Source: Pseudomonadota bacterium (GTDB lineage Bacteria > Pseudomonadota > Gammaproteobacteria > Steroidobacterales > Steroidobacteraceae). Taken from it: a stretch of 64,000 nt of DNA. Under the pieces are notes generated by a model. It was not told the DNA's origin. It searched no databases and worked only from the letters and a program-made list of their open reading frames with translations. Of this stretch, positions 17,826 through 26,109 are shown one piece after another (within the stretch, counting starts at the first letter, position 1; every line of letters starts with the position of its first letter). The position numbers and the translations under genes are program-made. Location: positions 2,418,001-2,482,000 of the forward strand of contig JBBCGI010000001.1 in the NCBI GenBank assembly GCA_037200975.1. The letters run 5' to 3'.

Positions 17826-18982
17826 AAGCACCGCCGCTCGCCTTGTATGCGCACTTCCCGTGGTGCGTGCAGAAGTGCCCCTACTGCGATTTCAATTCGT
17901 ACACGCTGCGCGACGAATTGCCCGAACAGCGTTACCTCGATGCGCTGCTGCGCGATTTCGACGCGCAAGTGCCGGCCGTCGCGGAACGCGCGCTCAGCAG
18001 CATTTTCCTCGGAGGCGGCACGCCCAGTCTGTTTTCACCGGCGTCGATCGGACGTTTGATCACACACGCCAGGTCTCGGCTTGGGTTTGCCGGCGCCGCC
18101 GAGGTCACGCTGGAGGCCAATCCGGGCACCATCGAGCGCGGCCGCTTCGCGGAGTACCGCGCCGCCGGTGTCACGCGGGTTTCGCTCGGTGCCCAGAGTT
18201 TCGACGCGCGGCAGCTCAAGTTGTTAGGCCGCATCCATTCGGCCGACGAAACACGGCGCGCGGCGGAAGAACTGCATGCCGCGGGCCTGTCGAATTTCAA
18301 TCTCGATCTCATGTACGCGTTGCCCGGGCAGACGGGGGAGGAAGCGGAAGCAGATCTGCGCGCGGCGCTCGCGCTCGAACCTGCGCATCTGTCGCAATAT
18401 CACCTGACGATCGAGCCCGGTACCTTGTTCGCGGCGGCGCCGCCAGTGCAGCCGGCCGACGATATCGTCGACGACATGCTGGATCGTTCCTTGAACACGC
18501 TCATGCAGGCGGGGTTCGAGCAATACGAAGTGTCCGGCTATGCGCGCGCGGGCAGGCGCTGCGAACACAATCTCAACTACTGGACGTTCGGCGACTACCT
18601 CGGCATCGGCGCCGGCGCTCACGGCAAGATCACCGATCCAGATCTGGGTCAGATCGTGCGAACGCAGCGGATGCGAGAGCCGCGCCGCTACCTTGCCGAG
18701 GAGCCGGACTCGCTGATGCGTAAACCGATCGCAGTCCGCGACTTGCCGTTCGAGTTCGCGATGAATGGCTTCCGCCTCGTGGAAGGCTTTTCGGACGAGC
18801 TGTTCGAAAGCCGGACCGGACTTCGCGGCACGGTTCTGGAGGAAGCGCTCGGCGGTCTGGTCGGTCGCGGCCTCGTTCAAAGACAGCCGGGCCGATGGGC
18901 TGCCACCTCCAAAGGCTTCCGATTTCTCAACGACATACTGGTCGAACTGTTGCCAGCGGCAGGGCCCGTAGCAGCGCCGTGA
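17822..18982 (+). CDS. hemW: Radical SAM family heme chaperone HemW
   Basis: A 386-residue radical SAM protein that binds heme. The cluster motif FPWCVQKCPYCDFNSY gives CX3CX2C, as in HemW. FLGGGTPSLF, EANPGTIE and RVSLGAQSFD follow, then NFNLDLMYALPGQT and the HemN_C domain (HNLNYWTFGDYLGIGAGAHG). The extra cysteine motifs of HemN (coproporphyrinogen dehydrogenase) are absent, so HemW is preferred over the old annotation. GTG at 17822 overlaps rdgB by 4 bases. Confidence 0.95.
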   Translation: MKAPPLALYAHFPWCVQKCPYCDFNSYTLRDELPEQRYLDALLRDFDAQVPAVAERALSSIFLGGGTPSLFSPASIGRLITHARSRLGFAGAAEVTLEANPGTIERGRFAEYRAAGVTRVSLGAQSFDARQLKLLGRIHSADETRRAAEELHAAGLSNFNLDLMYALPGQTGEEAEADLRAALALEPAHLSQYHLTIEPGTLFAAAPPVQPADDIVDDMLDRSLNTLMQAGFEQYEVSGYARAGRRCEHNLNYWTFGDYLGIGAGAHGKITDPDLGQIVRTQRMREPRRYLAEEPDSLMRKPIAVRDLPFEFAMNGFRLVEGFSDELFESRTGLRGTVLEEALGGLVGRGLVQRQPGRWAATSKGFRFLNDILVELLPAAGPVAAP

Positions 18983-18991
18983 ACGTTCGCG

Positions 18992-19011
18992 CGCCACCGC
19001 TGGGCGTTTTT
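18992..19011 (+). terminator. Weak intrinsic terminator after hemW
   Basis: A short CGCC/GGCG stem around a seven-base loop is followed by five T residues, ten bases past the hemW stop. The stem is short, so termination may be partial. Confidence 0.4.
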
Positions 19012-19223
19012 ATGCACAGATGCCCATCGAGGGGCACACAAACAATGGGATTACGGCAGGTTTCAATCCTGTTGCACTACAAAGTGCCCGTAAACGATTG
19101 ATTAAAAAGCGCTTAATGCAATGGTCATTATTTGACCAAGGTAACGGATTTGCGCAGATCGCAGCGCTTTTGGCTCCAGAAAACGGCACTACCCACAGAG
19201 TTATCCACACTTTCTGTGGATAA
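19010..19223. other. DnaA-box cluster in the non-coding region before rpmE
   Basis: The stretch 18983-19348 holds no gene. It carries TTATGCACA (19010-19018, fits TTATNCACA), a degenerate box CTACCCACA (19189-19197), and two perfect TTATCCACA boxes facing each other (19201-19209 on +, 19215-19223 on -) five bases apart. Between them lies an AT-rich part (about 19093-19137). It includes the inverted repeat TGGTCA-TTATT-TGACCA (19122-19138). The facing pair could also form a hairpin in RNA. The function is not shown; options are DnaA-regulated rpmE transcription or a titration or reactivation locus. Confidence 0.6.
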
Positions 19224-19243
19224 CGCCGGGTTGTTTTTCGCGC

Positions 19244-19272
19244 TTGAGAACCCACACATGGCCCGCTAGACT
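19244..19272 (+). promoter_or_regulatory. Sigma-70 promoter of rpmE
   Basis: TTGAGA (19244-19249), a 17-base spacer, and TAGACT (19267-19272) form a good sigma-70 promoter. The expected start near 19279 gives a leader of about 70 nt. That leader contains a GGCTGG/CCAGCC hairpin (19310-19327) ahead of the rpmE ribosome site. Confidence 0.65.
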
Positions 19273-19348
19273 GCGCGCCCTTTTTCCAAGCCCTGTCTTC
19301 TCAGCATCAGGCTGGCAAAATCCAGCCAAACCAAAAGAGAGATCTCCC

Positions 19349-19561
19349 ATGAAAGCCGATACGCATCCTGAATACGCCGAAATCAACGTGACCTGCACGT
19401 GCGGCAACGCGTTCAAGACGCGCTCGACTCTGGGACACGATCTGCAGGTCGAAGTCTGCTCGAACTGCCATCCGTTCTATACGGGCAAGCAGAAGATCGT
19501 CGACACCGCCGGCCGCGTCGACAAATTCCGCAAGAAATACGCCGCGGCATCCACGCGCTGA
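19349..19561 (+). CDS. rpmE: 50S ribosomal protein L31
   Basis: A 70-residue large-subunit protein of the zinc-binding (C+) type. The N-terminal [22 protein letters not shown] and the downstream [31 protein letters not shown] carry the CxC and CxxC cysteine pairs. ATG 19349 follows AGAGAGA. The presence of the zinc form suggests a zinc-free paralogue may exist elsewhere under Zur control, which cannot be checked here. The gene is monocistronic by its own promoter and strong hairpin. Confidence 0.97.
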   Translation: MKADTHPEYAEINVTCTCGNAFKTRSTLGHDLQVEVCSNCHPFYTGKQKIVDTAGRVDKFRKKYAAASTR

Positions 19562-19588
19562 AGAACTCTTCCAGCGGTCACCGCTACT

Positions 19589-19616
19589 CACAAAGGCGCC
19601 TTCGGGCGCCTTTGTG
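19589..19616 (+). terminator. Hairpin terminator after rpmE
   Basis: A perfect 12-bp stem (CACAAAGGCGCC and its complement) closed by a TTCG tetraloop starts 27 bases after the rpmE stop. The 3' arm supplies only TTTGTG, not a full T-tract, so it may act as a terminator or as a stabilising 3' end. Confidence 0.7.
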
Positions 19617-19718
19617 CTGTGGGGCCCGGGCACTCGTAATGTGGCGCGCCGGAACTTGTCGGGTCAGAGCGGGATCGTAGTTAAATACGCGCTCGGCCCC
19701 GTCCGCGGAGACCCAATA

Positions 19719-21191
19719 ATGAAGCGCTCTGTTCATGCCCTGTTCGTCGTAACGGCGTCCTGCGTCCTGGCTTTGGGTTGCGTGAGCAATCCGTCCACCG
19801 GTGGCAAGAGCGTCGGCGTCGGCGGCATGGAAGGCGAAAAGAAGACGGTCCAGAAGAATCACCAGGAAATCGTCAAGGCGCTGGGTCTGTACGACGATCA
19901 GGCCACGCAGGAATACGTGAACGTGGTGGGGCAACGCGTCGCCCTCGTGAGCGATCTGCCCAACGAGGAATTCAAATTCTTCGTCATCGACGACGAGGCG
20001 ATCAACGCATTCACGACCGGATGCTGCAACGTCTACGTCAATCGCGGCCTGCTGCTGAACCTCAATTCAGAAGCGGAGCTCGCCGGTGTGCTCGGGCACG
20101 AGATCGGTCACGTCACCGCGCGTCATCCCGCCCGTCGCCAGGCGCGCGGTGTTGCCGCCTCGCTCGGTGCGATGGCTGCAGCGATCCTCACCGGTTCGAA
20201 CGCCATCGGTCAGCTGGCCAACATCGGCGGGCAGGCCTGGATGATGGGATACGGGCGGGAAAACGAGATGGAAGCCGATCGGCTTGGTCTCAAGTACATG
20301 GTGAAGGCCGGGTACGATCCCGAATCGATCGGCCACGTCTTCTCGATGTTTCAGGCCGGCGAGAAATTCGAGCGCGCGCGTGCGCAGGCCGAGGGCCGGG
20401 AGCCGCGCCTCTATCACGGCGTTTTCTCGAGCCACCCGAGTCCTGATGAGCGCGCCGTCCAGGCGGCGAAGGGCTCCGCGAACATCAAGACAGAGCCGCC
20501 GGGCGGATGGATCGAGCGGCACGACGAGTATCTGACCACCATCAACGGAATCGCCTACGGCTCGAGCAAGGCGCAAGGCATCGTGCGTGACAACCGTTTC
20601 TATCACGCCGACATGGGCATTACCGTCGCCTTCCCGAAAGGCTGGACCATCGAAAATCAGCGGGATCGCCTGCTTGCGTACACTCCGAAGAAGGACGCGC
20701 TCATTCAGATACTGATCGACAGGAAGCCGGACAAGCAGGCACCGCGCGAATTTCTTTTGAGCAAGTTGCAGGGCGCGTCGGTATTCAAGGGCGAGCCGAT
20801 CACAACGAGCGAAGGGAACGAGGGCTACACCATCGTGACCCGCAATGGATCTCCAATCGACAACGGTCCGGCGCGCTGGGCGGCGGTGTATCGCGGCAAC
20901 AGTGTGTTCTTGACGGCGGGCGCGAGCCGCTCGGCCTTGAATGGAGTGCCGGAGATTGATGGGATCGTCTTGTCGGTAGCCGAAACGCTGCGCGGTCTGC
21001 GTCCCGCGGAATTTCCGCTCGCGGAGCCGTATCGCCTGAAAGTCGTGAAGGCCACCGAGCAGACCAAGTTGTCCGACTACGCGGCCGACATGCCAGAGGA
21101 CAAGTTCAAGAAGGAAACGCTCGAGCTCATCAACGCGATGTACCCGAACAAGAAGCCCAAGCCGGGTCAGTTGTTCAAGATCGTCGAGTAG
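19719..21191 (+). CDS. M48 family zinc metalloprotease, lipoprotein
   Basis: A 490-residue predicted periplasmic lipoprotein peptidase. The signal MKRSVHALFVVTASCVLALGC ends in a lipobox with the acylated Cys, followed by SNPSTGGK. The peptidase domain has NAFTTGCCNVYVNRGLLLNL, the zinc motif HEIGH in LGHEIGHVTARH, and the third ligand in ENEMEADRLGLKYMVKAGYDP. A C-terminal domain of about 200 residues ends with YPNKKPKPGQLFKIVE, like the long M48 proteins annotated as putative Zn-dependent proteases. The role is probably envelope quality control (compare BepA/LoiP). ATG 19719 follows GGAG; the longer upstream frame lacks a signal peptide. Confidence 0.9.
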   Translation: MKRSVHALFVVTASCVLALGCVSNPSTGGKSVGVGGMEGEKKTVQKNHQEIVKALGLYDDQATQEYVNVVGQRVALVSDLPNEEFKFFVIDDEAINAFTTGCCNVYVNRGLLLNLNSEAELAGVLGHEIGHVTARHPARRQARGVAASLGAMAAAILTGSNAIGQLANIGGQAWMMGYGRENEMEADRLGLKYMVKAGYDPESIGHVFSMFQAGEKFERARAQAEGREPRLYHGVFSSHPSPDERAVQAAKGSANIKTEPPGGWIERHDEYLTTINGIAYGSSKAQGIVRDNRFYHADMGITVAFPKGWTIENQRDRLLAYTPKKDALIQILIDRKPDKQAPREFLLSKLQGASVFKGEPITTSEGNEGYTIVTRNGSPIDNGPARWAAVYRGNSVFLTAGASRSALNGVPEIDGIVLSVAETLRGLRPAEFPLAEPYRLKVVKATEQTKLSDYAADMPEDKFKKETLELINAMYPNKKPKPGQLFKIVE

Positions 21192-21311
21192 GTGCCGATG
21201 ACGACGCGCATGTTCGCGCGTCCGTTGCCTTGATTCCATACGCGGGCCGTGTAAGTCTCGTCTCGATCCAGTTTTTCCACGCGCCGTGTGCGTTTTCAGG
21301 GCCTCTTCGTC

Positions 21312-22607
21312 ATGTCCGATAAGAAACTCGAGCTTCTCGATCCCGCCACCGGCAAGAAAGCCGTGTTGCCCGTGCGCTTCGGCACGATTGGTCCCTCCGT
21401 CGTCGACATCGCGCCGATGGTCAAGGAATTCGGCGCCTTCACCTACGACCCGGGCTACGGCGCCACCGCCGCAGTCGAGAGCAAGATCACCTATATCGAT
21501 GGCGATGCGGGCGTCCTCATGCATCGCGGTTATGCGATCGAGCAGCTCGCCGAGAAGAGCTCTTTCATCGAGGTCTGCTATCTACTGCTGAACGGCAATC
21601 TGCCGACCCGGCCCGAACTGGACGAGTTCACGCACAGCATTCGCAATCACACGATGATCAACGAGTCGCTGCTGCGCTTCTTCGGTGGTTTCCACCACAA
21701 TGCGCATCCGATGGCGATGGTGTCCGCCGTGGTCGCGTCGATGTCGGCGTTCTATCACGACTCGATGGACATCCATAACCCGCGGCACCGCGAGATCTTC
21801 GCGCACCGCATCGTCGCGAAATTGCCGACGATTGCCGCGGCGGCTTACAAACATTCGCTCGGCCAGCCGTTCGTGTACCCGCGCAACGATCTCGACTACT
21901 GCTCGAACATGCTGCACATGTTCTTCGCGGTGCCCTGCGAGAAATACAACGTCGATCCGGTCGCGGCCGAAGCGCTCGATCTGCTGTTCATCCTGCACGC
22001 CGATCACGAGCAGAACGCGAGTACTTCGACGGTGCGGCTGGCCGGCTCGACCGGCGCAAACCCCTACGCGGCGATTTCCGCCGGCGTGTCCGCGCTCTGG
22101 GGGCCCGCGCATGGCGGCGCCAACGAGGCCGTGCTGCAGATGCTCGAGGAAATCGGCACTGCCGATCAGATTCCGAAATACCTCGCGATGGCCAAGGACA
22201 AATCCAGTCACTTCCGTCTCATGGGTTTCGGCCACCGCGTCTACAAGAACTTCGATCCGCGCGCCAAGATCATCCGCGACATGTGCCACAAGGTGCTGAA
22301 GAAGCTGGGCAAGCAGGACAATCCGCTGCTCGAGTTGGCTCAGCGCCTCGAAGAGGCGGCGCTCAAGGACGAATACTTCGTCGCACGCAAGCTCTATCCC
22401 AATGTCGATTTCTACTCGGGCATCATCTATTCGGCGCTCGGCATTCCGCGCTCCATGTTCACGGTGATGTTCGCGATCGCGCGCACCGTGGGCTGGGTGG
22501 CGCACTGGCAGGAGATGATTTCCGACCCTGCCATGCGGATCGGCCGGCCGCGTCAGCTCTATACGGGCCCGACGCTGCGTCAGTACCAGGACATCGGCAC
22601 GCGTTAG
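21312..22607 (+). CDS. gltA: Citrate synthase (type II, hexameric type)
   Basis: A 431-residue TCA-cycle entry enzyme condensing acetyl-CoA and oxaloacetate. It begins [21 protein letters not shown], as in gammaproteobacterial GltA. Catalytic blocks are [47 protein letters not shown] (His), [17 protein letters not shown] (His) and [14 protein letters not shown] (Asp). Length fits GltA (427 in Escherichia coli). An in-frame ATG lies 24 bases upstream, but 21312 gives the family N-terminus. The 120-base gap before it holds a GACGCGC/GCGCGTC hairpin (21203-21222) and no clear promoter. Confidence 0.97.
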   Translation: MSDKKLELLDPATGKKAVLPVRFGTIGPSVVDIAPMVKEFGAFTYDPGYGATAAVESKITYIDGDAGVLMHRGYAIEQLAEKSSFIEVCYLLLNGNLPTRPELDEFTHSIRNHTMINESLLRFFGGFHHNAHPMAMVSAVVASMSAFYHDSMDIHNPRHREIFAHRIVAKLPTIAAAAYKHSLGQPFVYPRNDLDYCSNMLHMFFAVPCEKYNVDPVAAEALDLLFILHADHEQNASTSTVRLAGSTGANPYAAISAGVSALWGPAHGGANEAVLQMLEEIGTADQIPKYLAMAKDKSSHFRLMGFGHRVYKNFDPRAKIIRDMCHKVLKKLGKQDNPLLELAQRLEEAALKDEYFVARKLYPNVDFYSGIIYSALGIPRSMFTVMFAIARTVGWVAHWQEMISDPAMRIGRPRQLYTGPTLRQYQDIGTR

Positions 22608-22615
22608 CCGCCTCG

Positions 22616-23242
22616 CTACTGCGCGAGCGGCGCGTCCTCGACGTCCAACAGCACCTCGAGCTCGTCGGCATCGATGCGGCGCATCGGCTTGCCGTCGACC
22701 GGGCTGACGGGCGCCTGCCGGATTCCATCCACCGGGAACACCGTCGCATCCACGACGTGGTCTTCGAACTCGAAGTGCACTCCCGGATAGGCGACGACAC
22801 GATCGACCCCGAAGCGCACGCGCCGTTCCACCACTTCATGGTCGATGCCGAAATCCATGAGCCGGAAGGTGATGGACTCCGGCCTTTCCGCGAACAGATG
22901 CAGCTGGATGTCGTTGTGCTCGGTGGCCGTACCGGAGAGCACCGGACCGACCAGCCGCGGCTGGAAGTCCGACAACATCTGCATCGCCGACAACGCAGCG
23001 TTGCGTTGCGCCGCCAGCGTTTCACCATGTCTGGTGCCGCCGAATAGCCGCTGATACTCGGCGAGCGCATCCTCGATCTCGGTGTTCTTGGGCAGCACCG
23101 AACCGTCGGTGACGCCGAATCTCTCCGCCGCCTTGCGCTTGGCCGTGAGGAAATCGCGAATGCCGTGCTCGGACATGATGCGCGCCGCCTCCTGGGCGAG
23201 CGCGCGACGCAGATTTTCAGCGCGTGGAGGCAATTTCTTCAT
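22616..23242 (-). CDS. Conserved hypothetical protein, possible nucleotidyltransferase-like fold
   Basis: A 208-residue soluble protein, not confidently recognised. The N-terminal half is helical and basic (MKKLPPRAENLRRALAQEAARIMSEHGIRDFLTAKRKAAERFGV), ending in EYQRLFGG. The middle LVGPVLSGTATEHNDIQLHLFAERPESITFRLMDFGI resembles the G-S/T-x-x-x-x-D-I/V arrangement of small nucleotidyltransferases, but this is only a resemblance. The C-terminus is acidic. It lies 3 bases downstream of the penicillin-binding protein gene on the same strand, so they are probably co-transcribed, and it is convergent with gltA. Confidence 0.75.
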   Translation of the reverse strand: MKKLPPRAENLRRALAQEAARIMSEHGIRDFLTAKRKAAERFGVTDGSVLPKNTEIEDALAEYQRLFGGTRHGETLAAQRNAALSAMQMLSDFQPRLVGPVLSGTATEHNDIQLHLFAERPESITFRLMDFGIDHEVVERRVRFGVDRVVAYPGVHFEFEDHVVDATVFPVDGIRQAPVSPVDGKPMRRIDADELEVLLDVEDAPLAQ

Positions 23243-23245
23243 GGT

Positions 23246-25735
23246 TCAGAAGATCGGGTCAGCTCCGCCTTGCGGGGTGTTGGGGGAACTCGGATCGATG
23301 TCCTGCGGGCCGACGGATTCGCTGCCGATATAACCCTCCTCCGTCGGCAACATGTCGGCGCGGAAGTATTCGAACAAGGGATCTGCATCCGCATTCCTGG
23401 TTCCGCCGGTTGCCGCGTTCACCTTCATCTCGACGATTCCCTCGGGAATCGTGCGCGCTTTCTCGGGCACGCCGCGCAGAGCTTCGCGCATGAAATCGAC
23501 CCAGATCGGCACCGCGGTGCGCGCGCCTTCTTCGCCGGCGCCGAGCGGCCCGGGTTCGTCGAGGCCAACCCAAACACTCGCCACGATGTTGTCATTGAAG
23601 CCATTGAACCAGGTGTCGAAATTCAGGTTGGTCGTTCCGGTCTTGCCGCGCAGATCCGAGCGACCGAGCGCGAGTGCGCGGCGTCCGGTTCCGCGGGTGA
23701 TCACCTCGCGCATGATGTCGTTCATGAGGAACGATACCTGCGGCGTGATGGCCTGTTCGACGGGCTCAGTGCGGCGCGGGCCGGCCAGCGGCGTGGGCGG
23801 CACGTAAGTCGCGCTGACGTCGGCCTGTTTCGCGCGCTCGGCGTCGCTCACGGTGACGATGGGTTGGACGCAGTCCGCGCATACCGTCTTCGGCTCCGCG
23901 CTGAAGACGATCTGACCACCAGGACCCTCGATGCGATCTATATAGAACGGCTCGACGCGGTACCCGCCGTTGGCGAACACGGCAAAGCCGCGCGCAACCT
24001 CCAGCGGAGTCGCCGGCATGCTGCCGAGAGCCAACGTCAGGTTGGTGGGCAACTGCTGCTTCGTGAAACCGAAATTCTGCACGTAGTCGATGACCGGCTT
24101 GACGCCCATCTCCTTGAGCAGCCGAATCGATACGAGGTTGCGAGATTGAACGAGCGCCTCGCGCAGCCGCAAGGGCCCGCGAAACCCACCGCCGGAATTT
24201 TCCGGACGCCACACCTCTTCGAGATTGCTGTCGTCGAGAATGATCGGCGCATCGAGGATCACCGACGATGGTGTGTAGTTGCCCGCCATCGCGGCGGCGT
24301 ACATGAACGGCTTGAAACCCGAGCCAGGTTGCCGGTGCGCCATCGTTACGCGGTTGAATTTGCCCAGGGTCTTGTCGAAGTAATCGAACCCGCCGACCAG
24401 CGAGAGGATCGCACCGTTGTTCGGATCGAGTGCGACCAGCGCACTCTCGGCCTCCGGTATCTGCGCGAGGGCGGCGGGCGCATCGGCCTTCTCGCGAACG
24501 ACGTACACCACGTCACCGCGCGCCAGAATTTCACCGGCCGTCTTGGGGTCCGGCCCGAGCGGGCTGCCATCCAGCCGTCGTTTCGCCCACGACATGCCGG
24601 GCCATTCAATCGTTGAGTCGCCCGCACCCTTGATGAACACCTGGGCCTGCTTCTCACCCACGTTCTTGACGAGCGCGGGTTGCAGGATTCCGACGCTGCC
24701 GTACTCATCGAGCAGTAATTCCAGCGCTTCGGCAGTTTCGTTGCCCGAAAGCTCGACCTTATTGATGGCGCCGCGCCAGCCCTGTCTGCGGTCGTAGTCG
24801 ATCAGCCCGATCCGCAGCGCGCGATCCGCGGCGGTCTGCAGCCGGCCATCGAGCGTGGTGTAGACCTTGTAACCCGCGTCCTGCGCCGCCGCGCCGAAGC
24901 GTTTGATGATCTCGAGGCGAACCATCTCGGCGACGTAGGGCGCCTCGACGTCGGCGAGCGCACGGTGCGCTTCCGCTCTAACTACTTCGTGCGAGGCAGC
25001 CTCGGCGGCGGCCGGGTCGATGAAGCCGAGTTCGCGCATGCGGCGCAGCACGTAGCCGCGGCGTTCGGCGGCGCCGGTCGGATTCGTGATCGGGTTGTAC
25101 CGGGAAGGCCACTGCGGCACGCGCGCGAGTGTTGCCGCCTCGCCGAGCGTGAGTTGATCGAGCGGCTTGCCGAAATAGGTTTCCGCCGCCGACGCCACGC
25201 CATAGGAGCGTTGACCGAAGAAAATCACGTTGAGATACAGCGCGAGGATTTCCGGCTTGGTGAATTCGCGCTCGAGGCGATAGGTGACGAACACCTCCTG
25301 CAACTTGCGGCGCACGGTCTGTTCCTGCGTGAAAAACGCGCTGCGCGCCGCCTGCATGGTGATGGTGCTGGCGCCCTGCAATTCGCCCGAGGTCGCGTTG
25401 ACGAACAAGGTGCGCAGGATGCCCTGCCAATCGAAGCCGTGGTGCTCGAAGAACCGGTCGTCCTCCGCCGCGATGAAAGCCTGGCGCACGATCAGGGGGA
25501 TCTGGTCGTATTTGACCGGGTTGCGGCGCTGTTCGCCGATCTGGGCGATCAGGTCGCCGGAGCGGGTATAGACCCGCAATGGCACCGCGAGCTCGTTGTT
25601 TTTCATCGCAGCGACGGTGGGGAGCGTCGGTTCCAGGTACACGTAGCTGCAGACGAAGGCATAGGCGACTGCAAGTGTGAACGCCGTCACACCCAAGACC
25701 GCCTGCACGAACAATCGAAAGTAGTTTGGCTTCAC
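23246..25735 (-). CDS. mrcA: Penicillin-binding protein 1A (class A)
   Basis: An 829-residue bifunctional peptidoglycan synthase. A short cytoplasmic tail and a membrane anchor (AVLGVTAFTLAVAYAFVCSYV) come first. The GT51 glycosyltransferase follows: AAEDDRFFEHHGFDWQGI, GASTITMQAARSAFFTQEQTVRRKLQEVF and EFTKPEILALYLNVIFFGQRSYGVASAAETYFGK. A mid domain precedes the transpeptidase, with SxxK in QPGSGFKPFMYAAA, SRN in QSRNLVSIRLL and KTGT in RGKTGTTNLNF. The extended C-terminus fits PBP1A. It is divergent from the pilMNOPQ operon; PBP1A-pilM adjacency is common in gammaproteobacteria. Confidence 0.96.
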   Translation of the reverse strand: MKPNYFRLFVQAVLGVTAFTLAVAYAFVCSYVYLEPTLPTVAAMKNNELAVPLRVYTRSGDLIAQIGEQRRNPVKYDQIPLIVRQAFIAAEDDRFFEHHGFDWQGILRTLFVNATSGELQGASTITMQAARSAFFTQEQTVRRKLQEVFVTYRLEREFTKPEILALYLNVIFFGQRSYGVASAAETYFGKPLDQLTLGEAATLARVPQWPSRYNPITNPTGAAERRGYVLRRMRELGFIDPAAAEAASHEVVRAEAHRALADVEAPYVAEMVRLEIIKRFGAAAQDAGYKVYTTLDGRLQTAADRALRIGLIDYDRRQGWRGAINKVELSGNETAEALELLLDEYGSVGILQPALVKNVGEKQAQVFIKGAGDSTIEWPGMSWAKRRLDGSPLGPDPKTAGEILARGDVVYVVREKADAPAALAQIPEAESALVALDPNNGAILSLVGGFDYFDKTLGKFNRVTMAHRQPGSGFKPFMYAAAMAGNYTPSSVILDAPIILDDSNLEEVWRPENSGGGFRGPLRLREALVQSRNLVSIRLLKEMGVKPVIDYVQNFGFTKQQLPTNLTLALGSMPATPLEVARGFAVFANGGYRVEPFYIDRIEGPGGQIVFSAEPKTVCADCVQPIVTVSDAERAKQADVSATYVPPTPLAGPRRTEPVEQAITPQVSFLMNDIMREVITRGTGRRALALGRSDLRGKTGTTNLNFDTWFNGFNDNIVASVWVGLDEPGPLGAGEEGARTAVPIWVDFMREALRGVPEKARTIPEGIVEMKVNAATGGTRNADADPLFEYFRADMLPTEEGYIGSESVGPQDIDPSSPNTPQGGADPIF

Positions 25736-25754
25736 AGAATCTGGCTCTCGTCAG

Positions 25755-25783
25755 TTGCGCGGTCAAATAGCCGGTTGCATAGT
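25755..25783 (+). promoter_or_regulatory. Candidate promoter for the riboswitch leader
   Basis: TTGCGC (25755-25760), 17 bases, CATAGT (25778-25783) would start RNA near 25790, almost exactly where the riboswitch aptamer begins. Both hexamers are moderate matches. Confidence 0.5.
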
Positions 25784-25785
25784 AA

Positions 25786-25885
25786 CCGCCGTCGATATGC
25801 ATACTCACCGAAAGGTGGGGACGCAAAGCTTCCGGTCTAAGGGTCAGCGCATTGGCCTACGACAGCGGGGTTGCCGGCTCGAACA
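25786..25885 (+). ncRNA. Cyclic di-GMP-I (GEMM-I) riboswitch
   Basis: The stretch carries the GEMM-I core in order. A GAAA-capped hairpin (CACC-GAAA-GGTG) comes first, then GGGACGCAAAGCTTCCGG with TCTAAGG (tetraloop-receptor and A-bulge region), and last the second arm ending GACAGCGGGGTTGCCGG. These match the Vibrio Vc2 aptamer blocks GGGACGCAAAGCCUCCGGCCUAA and GUAGCGGGGUUACCG almost base for base. Aligned by eye, the base matching Vc2 G20 is G and that matching C92 is C, favouring c-di-GMP over cGAMP. It reads towards pilM, 225 bases upstream. The rest of the leader has a GCCCG-AAA-CGGGC hairpin but no T-tract, so the output mechanism is unclear. Confidence 0.93.
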
Positions 25886-26020
25886 CTTCACAGTTCGAGT
25901 TGATACGGACAACTGCCGTCTGGTTCCAATGCTCGTCCCCCGGCATCGTGAGTTCCCGGCCCGAAACGGGCTTCCAAGGGGTATCCCGAGGAATCCGTTA
26001 GTTTCGTGAGGAGCGTCTCG

Positions 26021-26049
26021 TTCAATTTAACTTCACGCTGATATATAGT
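26021..26049 (+). promoter_or_regulatory. Second possible promoter close to pilM
   Basis: TTCAAT (26021-26026), 17 bases, TATAGT (26044-26049) lies 60 bases before the pilM GTG and downstream of the riboswitch. If used, it would give transcripts that escape the riboswitch. A small CCCTG/CAGGG hairpin follows it. Confidence 0.45.
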
Positions 26050-26109
26050 GCCCTGGGTTTAAGACAGGGTGCGCGATTCTCGCAATAACACTATGAAAGG
26101 ACTGCGAAA

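Noticed and set aside
19010-19223. Chromosomal replication origin
   Set aside because: DnaA boxes and an AT-rich part are present, but there are few boxes, and no dnaA, dnaN, rpmH, mnmG or parAB nearby. Kept only as a DnaA-binding candidate.
19010-19223. Short open frames of 67-81 codons within 19010-19255 on both strands
   Set aside because: No ribosome site or recognisable product; they cover the DnaA boxes and an inverted repeat, so non-coding regulation is the better reading.
21203-21222. GACGCGC/GCGCGTC hairpin between the M48 gene and gltA as a terminator
   Set aside because: A 7-bp stem without any following T-run; too weak to list as a terminator.
20067-21524. Minus-strand open frame (485 codons) opposite the M48 peptidase and start of gltA
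   Set aside because: It spans two well-supported plus-strand genes and their gap, and its composition is that of a shadow frame.
25786-25885. GEMM-Ib (cGAMP) class instead of c-di-GMP
   Set aside because: By eye the base equivalent to Vc2 position 20 is G, not the A typical of the cGAMP class; the alignment there is short, so a covariance model should confirm.
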